Assembly (NCBI GenBank): GCA_964019695.1
Contig: CAXHUL010000250.1
Span: 62,001 to 126,000, forward strand
Length of the DNA: 64,000 bases
Source: Loripinus fragilis
Lineage: Eukaryota > Mollusca > Bivalvia > Lucinida > Lucinidae
Direction of reading: 5' to 3'
This document shows positions 40,301 to 52,300 of the stretch, in pieces; the stretch's first letter is position 1; each line of letters starts with the position of its first letter. The notes under the pieces are model-generated. The model had not been told where the DNA came from and searched no databases. It worked only from the letters and a program-made list of their open reading frames with translations. A program made the position numbers and the translations under genes.

Positions 40301-43300
40301 AGATGACAATATTTCCGAGATCATTCTACACCAGAAGGATAGTAAGTGTACTGTTTTAGTCTGTAGTTAGAGCATGTCTCATAGCAGATCAACAAGTAAA
40401 GACAAAGATAGTAATGATGATAAAAATAATTCTCAAGATGATGACAATATTTCCGAGATCATTCTACACCAGAAGGATAGTAAGTGCATATTTTTAATTT
40501 GTATTTATAGTAGCCCTCTAGAAGCATTTACTTGAGTTTCATCAGAATGATTGTTAAACAATACTTTATACCATAATATTACATGTTTGATGGACAAATC
40601 CCATGATTTATCAAACAAATAAAAGCTGTAATTGTTTTTGTCTAGAAAGATTTACTTCTTCATGGAAATAAATCTCTTAAGCCAGAACTCCTTTTTCCTA
40701 ATTACAAGTGACCCAAGGCATCGATGAGATGAAACACATGTCATATTGAAATTCGTTTTATTATTTACAATTTAACAAACATAGCGCTTCTCTGCACTTT
40801 TGACGTCACAAACATTAACAAATGACATCATTTACACATGAGATGACATTGCATAACATTTCTGACTTCCAACACTGAAACTGGAGGATCGAGGTACAAA
40901 AACGAAAAATTCTAGAAAAACAATAAATTTAGTACCAAATTGTTTGTTACAATCTAACTAAGACAATGACTACCCACATTTTATGTTTTCGTTCACTAAT
41001 AAAAAAGTTACAGACTTTTGAAATTCTGAGGTGGACTCGATGAAGAAGATTTCTAAAATGGCGGACTTCCATTTTTTTCAACAGGGAACAGCTGATGTAT
41101 TGTTACTCGGGTTAGAATTAGACATGTCATGATCCCGCTGGTTTTGCCACTCGCATACCGAAGTATTTTCTTGATTTGAGCAAGCAGTTCAAGCAGAATA
41201 CATGTAATATACCTGTTTATTGAATCATTCTATTTAAAATATAGGATTTATAAACTTAGGCAGGTAAAAATCATATAAAGAAAAAAGTGCTTGCGCACTC
41301 CTTTCTTTATCAGATTTTTCACCTCCCTCGGTTTATAAATCCCATATTTTAAATAGAACAATAATTATTAATAAACTCTATGTAATATAACAAGTAGAGC
41401 TTACTACAGTGGAGCCTTGTTAAGTTTTTCCATGGTAACTGCAACATTTGGCTGTCAGCTGCTAATGTTGACAAATAGTTTGGACCAAGATCAGGCAAAA
41501 TTTCATTAGGGACTGCGCTGTTTGCTTAGATAAAAACAATCTTCAGGGACAGAAATGTTTAGTAATTTAGAACTGTTGGCCTGTTACCCCTTAAAAATAC
41601 AATAGGAATTTTCCCAATCTTATTGTATCAACCTGAATGACAGGCCCCCAGATAAAAATGCGTAGCTGAAAATAATTATTCTTATTTCTCAACCAAAACA
41701 TATGTTGTGGGTACTCAAAAGAACCGTCTCGATGAGACAGGTCTTTTAAGCACCCAACAAACATGTTTAAACTGATGGATAAGAAAATATTAGCAATTTT
41801 ACGCTTAAATGTTTCGCTTAACTGGCCTTATGGTATGAGATGATCCATCAGAATAGAAAGGGTATATTGATGCCTTGTGGTCACCTGCTGGGAAAGGGCT
41901 GACCTCTTGGCTCTCGTTTGTGATGTTTATTTGTGAAGTTGTCACTTTCCCATTGGTATCTTGGGTAAGGTGTGGTGCTTGATTGAATCGATTCCTGATC
42001 TTTGCCCTTTATCTGACTTATTTTAAAAAGTCTTTTGCAATAATTTTTATTTTCCAATGGTGATAGTCAAAAATATCAACACAGAATACAGAATTTTCTG
42101 TTGGTGCTTGACTCAAAACGGAGGGGCAGCGGGTTGGAGCCTCACGGGCATCACTGCATTGTGTCCTTGAGCAAGACACATTAATCCTCGCTTACTACTG
42201 GTTCAACTCATCCCTACATAGCTGAAAGATTGTTGATGGGATGTAAAGAATCAAATCAAACAAAATCAAACAAATTAATCCCATATTTCAGTATCACCAT
42301 TTGTTGATGTGACAGCTCTTGAGATTGAGGTGAAAGGGGAAAGCACTCCACTTAATGTAGTTCTCCACCCCTATGCTACACATTAGTCAGTTGAGATTTC
42401 TTTATCCCATATTTCAGTGTCATCATTTGTTGATGTGACAGTTCTTGAGATTGAGGTGAAAGGGGAGAGCACTCCACTTAATATAGTTCTCCACCCCTAT
42501 GCTACACATTAGTCAGTTGAAATTTCTTTATCCCATATTTCAGTGGCACCATTTGTTGATGTGACAGCTCTTGAGATTGAGGTGAAAGGGGAGAGCACTC
42601 CACTTAATGTAGTTCTTCACCCCTTTGCTACACATTAGTCAGTTGAGATTTCTATATCCCATATTTCAGTGGCACCATTTGTTGATTTGACAGCTCTTGA
42701 GATTGAGGTGAAAGGGGAGAGCACTCCACTTAATATAGTTCTCCACCCCTATGCTACACATTAGTCAGTTGAGATTTCTTTTTCTCATATTTCAGTGTCA
42801 CCATTTGTTGATGTGACAGCTCTTGAGATTGAGGTGAAAGGGGAGAGCACTCCACTTAATGTAGTTCTCCACCCCTATGCTACACATGTGCCAGGGAAAA
42901 ACCTTGTTGGAACAATGCTGAAGAAAATGATAACGGTAACTAAATTAATCTTTTGAGACATTGTAACCCAGGCCTTTATATAGTTAAGAATACGTATCAA
43001 AAAATTATTTTTCTTATTTCTCCACAGAAACATATATTATGGGTACTCAAAAGATATATTTCAATGAGATAGCAAAACATTTGTTAAAAATGATGGTTAA
43101 GAAAAAATATATAATTTTGAATATAAAGGAATGAATACTGTTGGAGTTACAGATTAAACAAACTAGGCATCCCCAAAGCATTTCGGACAAAAAAAATGTC
43201 TTAAGTTCAACACCTGTCAAAAATGAGAAAAAAATTAAATGTGCACAAAATAGGAGGTGTACATCTTCAATGTATGCAGAAAAGATAGGCTGCACATGTT

Positions 43301-46300
43301 CATTGTGTGAACAATCATAATAGTAAGTATGAACATAAAGGAATGAAAACTGCTTGGGTTACAGATTACACAAACACCCCCTAAGCATTTCGTATGGAAA
43401 AATTTCACCTGAAAAATTTCTGAAAATATCTAAACCTTGGTTACCTATTAGCTAGTACTCCTCCATAAATCAACAGAAAAGCAAAACACATTTTATATAG
43501 TGTCATCTGGTGCTCAGTAAATTTTTTAACCCTTAGCCCACCACTAGTTTTCGTCTTGAAAACGTTGTCTGCTTTTTATGCCTGCTGCATATATTCAAGT
43601 GTACTATAGGCTACCTAAGAACATAAACAGATGAGAAGAGCCCACATAAAAGTCCTGAATAGCGGAAAAAGGGTTAAGATCTCAATATTGCTCATAAAAA
43701 TGTATGCTCCAGAAGTCTTTATTTTTATTATTTTCTTTATGAAGCTATAATTGTCTTGTAGATGGCGAACCACAGCCATTTAACCATCACATTCCAGTGG
43801 GAGCCTTATATAGAGAAATATATCTTAGAGGTGGAGCCACCGTTTGGTGAATTAGGTAAGCTATAATTGTCTTGTAGATGGTGAACCACAGCCATTCAAC
43901 CATCACATTCCAGTGGGAGCCTTATATAGAGAAATATATCCTGGAGGTTGTGCCACCGTTTGGGGAATTAGGTAAGATTGCTTACAAAATACACCATGTA
44001 TTTATCTTAAATACACTGAACAAAATTTCTAATTGGTCACTTTTTAAACCCATTATTTCTGGCCAAGCGCTAAGAACATTGAAATGAATTTTTGCCTAAA
44101 TATGTGCAGTTTAATGGGCAAAAGTTAAGCAGTCTTTCAGAATCTGTCTTGCAATCCACGGTTTTTTGTTTAAAAATGCAAAAAAATGGTTTTATGAAGA
44201 AAACTGGTTTTGAGTGAAGTTTTATATCAAATTTAAGTGCAGCTGGTAATAATCTGGTCTAGCCGACTTCAAAAAACACCAAACACTCGAAACAAGACTT
44301 TTTATGCATGTTATATAAATATCACATTTTTCGAGATTTTCAAAATTCATCAGTAGCTCATGCTAAAATTGTTGTATGCATTTTATTTTATCTGAACAAG
44401 AATGGCCTAAAAGAATAGAACTTGATTTGTCCATTTTGTGATGACAAACTTTTCACTGCTGCAGCACACTTCCAGTTTTAATGTAAAACTTAAAAAATCA
44501 ATTTGACGGCACTTTTCTTTTTTTTTTCAATTTCCAAACTTGAACAGTGACGTCTTGTAGTAATGAATAAACGCTGAAAATTTCAATGCGGTGTTGCAGA
44601 TAATAAGGCGTACAGAACAGTGCAAACTTCCTATGTAAATTGTATGCATAAAGCTGAATTTCTATGATTTTGCTGCTGGTAGTGTTTGTCTTCATGTTAT
44701 TTAGTAACAAAAGCAAGGAGTCTGAGTGAAGCAAAACATTTGAAGCTTGCTCGTCTTAAATCAGGGCAGTCAGAAACATCTTCAAACAAACAAAAATACA
44801 AATGGATAGCCTCTCTGTGGAATATTTAATATTGTAGAAAAAATGTGACTTTTTGAAATGAGGTTGCCTTTACTCTAACATCGTCTGTGCAATAAGTACC
44901 AGTCATTTTTAAATGCAGAGCCTTGGGAAAACTGTTTGATTTATAAAAGCATGAATTGTGTATAACTGAATCTTACTTTCAAAACTAACGTAAAATTGTA
45001 AGGTGACCAAATTGAATTAAAAATTTTGCTAAGTGTATAGAGACATGGTTATCCTTTGTATAGGGTCACTATAGAAAATTAGAATATTTGAGCTTTTTTC
45101 ATAAATGCTACCTAAATATGTAATTCTTAAGTGTTTTATAGATTTTAATACATGGTGTCATGTGATAGAAAACACTAAAACTACTTAAAATTGAGTTTTT
45201 TTTTTGTGTGTGAAAATGGTTAGAATTTGCCATATATACATGAAGTTATTTAAGGCTTCACTTACTTTGCAAGAGACCCGGAGTATTCATGATTCCATGA
45301 ACATTCCAAAAATTGAATTCATTTCTTAAACAACTGGAATGCTGCAGGTTAACAGAATAACAATTGGTTTAGGAGCGCAGTGGCTCAGTGGTAGAGTGCT
45401 AGACTCGAGACCGAGGTGCCGCAAGTTCAAGCCTCACCAGCGTCACTGCGTTGTGGTCCTTGAGTAAGACACATTTATCCTAGCTGAGTACTGGTTCAAC
45501 CCAGGAAGACCCATTCCTGTTTAACTGAAAGATTGTTGATGGGTCTTAAGAATCAAATCAAACAAACAAAATCAAACATAAGAATTGGAAAGGAGTGTAG
45601 TACATATAAATCTCCAGCATGGCAAGGATTAAGTGTTAACATATTAGGGGTATAAATCTTGTTATTACCCAACCGTCTATATACGGAGTAATTGTCTATC
45701 TTTTGTTATGTCATGAGTCACTGAACTATTGAGCAGGCAATATTTTCGACTATTGACTGGCACTATACCATGGCCTGGTTTCCAGCTTCCCTGTTTAAAA
45801 CACACAGGTGCTTATCAGCATGGGCGACAACAATGCATGTATGGTTCGTTTATGAAAGGAGACGTTATGCAACAATGGTGAAAATGAGGCATGGTTTGGC
45901 AACTTTGAACTCCGTTGTTTATGGTCAGAAACATAAAGTGTGGGTACTTGTTTTCTTAGTTAGAACGAGCGCAACATTTTGAGACAAAAAATTTAGCAGA
46001 TTTGGTGAAATTTTCTGTTTTGCAACAAAACTGCATCGTCTATAGTAACTCCATTCAAGGAACACTGCTAAGTGTTTCATCAAATGGGTTGGGTAATTAA
46101 TAAAACAGTTATTTCATGCCTGTTTGTAGCTGTTAAAACTATTACCCCTCGGTACCATGGACGACCTGATACACTATTACACTCAGCCTTCGGCCTCGTG
46201 CAATAGTGCATCAGGTGGTCGACAGCACCTCGGGGTAATAGTTTTGACTATATTGCAAAGAGGCATGAAATAATTGTATATTGTTATTTGTAATGTTTCA

Positions 46301-49300
46301 GACCCTGGCATGGCTATGGATATGGAACTATGTATCACTGGTCCAGGACCTGGCAAGATAGATCATACCCTATACTGTCATGTGATGAACCTTGAGGAAC
46401 CATTGCACTTACAAGTACAGGCAGAGTTTAAGGTACTGCTAACCCTTTTTGCACTAATGGAATCTACCTTCTAGTTTAATATAATAAACTTGGGATGGTC
46501 CATTTCAGGAGTTGTAGTACCAAAATTGCAAAGCATACCAAGGAACAGATATTTAAAAAGCACTTTATTTTTTTAAGCAAAAAAGATAAGATATAATAAA
46601 GATAAGGAAATGTTTATTTTGTAATTATTTTAGACATTTTGATTTTTTATACCTTCCTTGACATGTAACAAAGAGCCCATCATCATCATCATCATCATCA
46701 TCATCCATATTTATTTTATACAAGCCGGAATTAATCATCTCCCAAGGGTGGGGCCTGTCTGACTTGCCTTCTTTTAAGGTATCCTCAGCGGTTGGAGGGT
46801 CTGTGAAATCGAAGAGATAAATCTTGCAATCTTATGTTTTTTTCTGTCTTTTGTTTGCTATGTCTTTGTGCGTGTCTGTTTATATGTGCTTTGTGGTCAC
46901 CTGCTGGGAAAGGGCTGACCTCTTGGCTCTCGTTTGTGGTGTCTAACTGTGAGTTTGTCACTTTCCCATTGGTATCCTGGGTCAGGTGTGGTACTTGATT
47001 GTATCGATTCCTGATCTTTGCACCCTTACTCTGGCTACTAAGACAACAGCTAAGTAAATTGCATATCAAAAATTGAAATAGTCAAATTTTGAAGGCTTCG
47101 ATCATAAGTTTGGTGATTAAAAGGCTGACTGTGGATATTTTTTATTTCATGCTCAACTCAACTGAGCATGAAATTTTAATTGCTCATAAAAGGTAAAATG
47201 GTGAAAAATAAAGAGTATTCTTGCTTTAAATCTTTCAAATGCTTTATTTATTCTGCTTATAAATGTTAAAATGTCGACAATTGTTGGCATATTAACATTT
47301 ATGAGCAGAATAAATTTCATGCTCAGTTGAGTTGAGCATGAAAACAGTTTTATAACCTCAGGGCCTGGATCTTTGTATTTTCTTGAATCCCTAATTATTA
47401 ACATTGCAGCTTAAAATATTGTTGTTGCTTTTAATTTCAGGGGCTCGAGATGTCTATTGATGAGCCTGACATCAACTTTGGCCTGGTGAGACTTGGTCAG
47501 ACTGTGTCTAAGGAAATTACTGTGAACAACATGTCTCAGATCATCACAACATGGTCCATTCAAGACAGTCCAGAATTTGCTTCCTCTGAGGATGATATGG
47601 TAGGTTAGTCTTTGACTTCTGGGAGGACTTTTGCTGTCTACTTGTTACCATTGAAGCAGTTTGGACCAAGAGTAGGACCACCAGAATGTTTGTCCTGATC
47701 TTTATTATGACCCCCAAACATATAGTTTTTGTTGGGGTTCCTGTCGGCGTCAGAGTCTGCGTCCGTGTAGCTACTTTTCCATGTGTTATCTTCTGAACCA
47801 GTTGATGGATTTTGACCAAGCTTGCATTGTTGGGAGGGGGAACAAGTTGATAAGATTTTGGTGGCCTTGACCTAATTTTTAATGTCACAGCGGCACTTTG
47901 AAATGTCTGAAGTATGGTTTCAATGTGTTATCTTCTGAACTAAATGATGTATTTTGACCAACCTTGCCAAGATACATTATTGGGAGTAGGGGAAGAGTTG
48001 ATTGTTTTGCTGACCTTTACTTAATTTTCAAGGTCACATGGGCATAATTTGAACCGCGTAGCTTCTTTTTCCGTGCGTTATCTTGTGAACCAGTTGATGG
48101 ATTTTGACCAAACTTGCATAGATACATTGTTGGAAGGGTGGGAAGAGTTGACTAGATTTGGTGACCTTGACCTAATTTTCAAGGTCACCATCCTATAAAG
48201 ACAGTGTAAATCAGCCATTTCCGTACATCTTCTGAACCTGTGATTCAATTTTAACCAAAGTTGCATAAATATATTGTTAGAGAAGGTTAAGAGTTGATTA
48301 TATTTTGGTGACCTTGACCTTATTTTTAAGGTCACACCAGCACTTTGAAATGTCAAATTTTGACCAAAATAGTGTTTTTGTATATCTCTTGAATTCAACA
48401 ATGGATTCTAGCCAAACTTTGTGTATTGTATCATTGTGGCAAAATAAAGAATTGATATAATTTAGGTGACTTTGACCTAATTTTGAAGGTCAGCTCATTT
48501 TCAAGGTCACCAACCTTTAAACACTGTAAAATCAGTTTTCTGAGCTCTGTCTTCTGAACCAGTTGATTGTTCTCCACCAAACTTGCATAGATACATTGTT
48601 TGGAGACAGAAAAGAGTTAATTAGATTTTCATGACCTTGACCTTATATTCAAGGTAACCACAGTACTTTGAAATTTCAAAGCTTGACCAAAATTTTGTTT
48701 GTGCATGCTCTCCCTTGAAATAATTTATGGATTGTAATAATTGATTATTGTGACCTCTGAAAACACTGCTTTAATCCAAATTGTTTGACATTCTAGCTGA
48801 TAGCTTTCCAAAAAGAAATTTTAGAAAAAAGTTAAGCAGATGACAACAAAAATAGGAAAAATTACCCAGCATGTAAAGAGTTAAATAAGAATAATCACAG
48901 GTTTAGATAAACAAAACATTTCAGCATAAAATAATGAATATTTTCTTACCCATAATTTTTAGCATATGCTTTGGGTGCTTAAAAGAACCGTCTCATTGAG
49001 ACAGTTCTTTTGAGTACCCAGAACATTTGTTTTGGTTGAAAAATAAGGAAGTTAATTTTCTGTTAGGCACTCTTTAAAATAACTAAAGTCCTGTTAATAT
49101 TCTGTTTATTTTGCAGGCCTTTAGTGAGTTAATATTTGAGCCCTCTAGGGGGGAGTTGAAGCCTCTTAGTGAGTTTACATTTGAGCCATCGGGCGGGGAG
49201 TTGAAGCCTCTGGAGACTAAGAAAGTCAAGGTCACCTTTCAGCCCGTTTCAGCAAAGTCAGTGAGGCATGTCATAGAAGTCATGGTAGAAGATGGAACTG

Positions 49301-52300
49301 ATTGGTAAATTGATCAACATTTTTATACTAGAATCTTGCAATAGGTTCATTGATGGGAATACTAACAATATACGAGGGTTGTCCCAGAAAGTCATAGACT
49401 TTTGTTATAACAGGAGACTGTGTATCAGTAATTCATGTATGAAACTTGTATGATTATGATTGTATATTTTCCTACCCATAATTTTAGCATATGTTTTGGA
49501 TGCTAAAAACAACTGTCTCATTGAGATGGTTCTTTTGAGTACCCACAACATATGTTTTGGTTGAGAAATAAGAAAATTCTTTTTTTGGTACGCAGTCTTA
49601 ACTAAAGGCCTGGAAAGGTTTCAGGGTTTATCCTAACCTTAACACTGTTTCCTTATATCATGCCCTTTGTCAAAATTGCCAAAACTTGTTCTGCTCCACT
49701 CAACAAGATATTTGACAGAGCAGAAGATAGAAATATCTACATACATTTCCTCCTGAATCAAAACTGAGTTGAATCATTGAGGAATATGAGAACTTTCTCA
49801 TGCGCGGATCCAGAAAGTTTTGTCAGAGGGGATCCAACTTTGACAATGTTTTTTTTCTATGAGGGGAGGGATGATCCAAATGCCACTATAAGCGGGCCGT
49901 CAATGGCCCTTCAGTGTAACGTCATTTAAATGGTGTTTCATTGCACATCATTGAATGCTGGTTTGAAAGCTTTGTAATTTTCAGGGGATCCGGACCAGTA
50001 TTGCTAAGAAACTCTATATTTTTGTGATTTTTCAGGGGTGGAAGGGGGGGGGGGTCCGGACCCCCTGTCCCCCTCCCTCTGGATCAGCGCATGTTTTGGT
50101 ATTATTAGTAGCTAGGATTGTATTGGTAACATCAGATGTTTGTCTTATTGTTCTTATTACGAGGATGGGATCAAAAGTAATGCCACCGGTTAATTTTCAC
50201 TGAAACTGCTAGGGCGAAGACAAAATCCAGGCCTGGTATGTGTTCTCCATTCTCTCATCTTTCAATGGATGTATCAACTGCACATGTAGACACAATGTCT
50301 CGCGTGAAATTTACTCTTGCACAAACCCTACTGATAGGGGGTTAAGCAAAATGGTTGGGAGAAGCGTGGAAAATGCGAACAAAATCAGGGCTGACATTAA
50401 GACTCGTGCATTACCATGCAGAGGTTCAAAGGACATTTATGCTGACATATCTACTGTTTATGGTAATAATTTAATGTCATTTTCGACAATTTGCACACGG
50501 GTTGGGAAATTCAGTGCAGGCGTAGGGTCTGTTACAAGTGCACATAAACCTTGTAGATCTAAATCTGCATGTGGTCCAAAGATTGTTAATAAAACTTTTT
50601 TTTAGTAAAATCAGATGCAAGATATACTTCTCAGCAGAGTGGGGACATGGTTGGAATTTCAAAAGCATTTGGGTTGCGCTTTTGGCAAAATAGTTTTAAA
50701 ATGAAGAAGGAGAGCACTTGGTGGGCCCCACATTTGCTCAATAAAGAGCAAAAATACACGCATGTAAGGACGGCGTGTAAACTGTTAAAACGATTTCCAT
50801 GATATGATCTGAAATTATTTATGAATGTAGTAACAGATGATGAGTCTTGGATTCATTATTTTGAATCGCATCGAAAAATAATTAATCAAGTATGACTTAC
50901 CAAAGAACAAGAAGGCCTTGTAATACCAAAAGGTGTAAAAAAGGTTATGTATGCCATATTTTTCACTCCTAACAGACTAGCAATACAAGTCTCTATACCC
51001 AAAGGCAAGTCAATGAACACAAGGTTTTACAGGAATAAAGTTCTTAGAAAACTTGTCAAATTCTACCAGAAATGTCGACGGAAGATAGGTACCTGTGGTA
51101 TTTTTTGTTAAATGGCAATGCCTCAAGTCACAAGGCCGGAAGTGTGACGTCTTTTTGGTAAGAACAGGGGGTCTCTGTTCTAGAACATTCACCCTATTCC
51201 CCTGATCTAGTCCCCTGTGACTTTTTTCTCTTCCCTCGTCTCAAGAAAAATCTTGCTGGCAGAAATATACCTCCCGCCAAAAGTTAGGTGCATCCTTATT
51301 TAACCTCGTTAGAGGTATACCCCCCAAAACTATGAGAAAGCCTTCAAGGATTGGATTTAAAATTTGAAAACTCGTGTATCTGTGAAAGGATGGTATTTTT
51401 ACGGTTTGAAATAAACAAAAATGCAATCCCACCTTTAGTTTTCATTTAACATCATTGGTTGCATTACTTTTGATCCCGCCCTCGTAGATGAAAATTATCA
51501 TTTTTAAAGGAAATAGTCCCTCACGTTAATACTTTAATTGGTGTATAAAAAGACAGTGTAATGATAAATCTCCTACAATTGTGAACACTTTTGTTTTTCT
51601 GATCTCAAATAAAATGTTGGCTTTTAAGACTGGAATTCACAAAATGCTTTTCCGAAAAGCAAACAGTATTGTTTGTTTTAAGCCTTTTCAGCAGGCAACT
51701 AGTGTACAAAATTTTAGAACATCAACTGTATTCTTGTTTTCTGAACAGTAACATATCCTGCTTTGCTGAAGTACTAGTGGCCCAAGTATGCCTAGAGCGA
51801 TGTGAGCTGGCTATTCCAGAAATCTACAAGAAAGTGCCTGTTCTAGCAGCTGCCAAATTGATCAACCAGACCCTCTTGCCCACAGTGTTTGAATGGGGAG
51901 ATGTAAGTTCTATATATTTACCCTTATTATTTTAGGAAGTCAAGTCAGACCCTCACCCTCCGAACTCTGGTCTGTTTAAAATAGATATGTTTTATGATAA
52001 TGATATACTGGACACCTGCGAAGGAGTACTTTAATGATAAGTGGTAACCCAGATAAAATACGACAGAATGCATGTCACTGGCATGTTATGGTTTGATGAA
52101 TTTATTAGAGTTACAGCCCTTTGATAAAATCTTGTCCACTTGGAATATTCTGCAAATACTGACCTGATACCAGCAAAACTTCATTAGAAGCTTCAGTGTA
52201 AAGAGTTGAGAAACCCGCAACTCTTGATAATTGGCGTATCTTCATAGGGCCAGTTAAGCAAAAGTTTTGAGGGTAAAATTACGATTATTTTCTTATCCAT

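Larger units (their letters stand above)
43744..43971 (+). repeat. 116-bp whole-exon tandem duplication
   Basis: GCTATAATTGTCTTGTAGATG occurs before each copy: 43746-43855 and 43862-43971 are nearly identical. The unit includes the acceptor, the exon and the first bases of the donor. Confidence 0.93.

Noticed and set aside
1381..45580. tRNA genes
   Set aside because: The A and B boxes belong to SINEs. The tRNA cloverleaf is not maintained and a conserved non-tRNA core follows.
45770..45982. 70-residue frame MAWFPASLFKTHRCLSAWAT
   Set aside because: There are no splice context, domain or family features. It lies between two DLEC1 exons that join directly in phase.
46785..47069. Minus-strand 94-residue protein (KIRNRYNQVPHLTQDTNGKV)
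   Set aside because: The same DNA recurs at 1985, 24326, 41868 and 55087 in both orientations. It is a dispersed repeat, not a gene.
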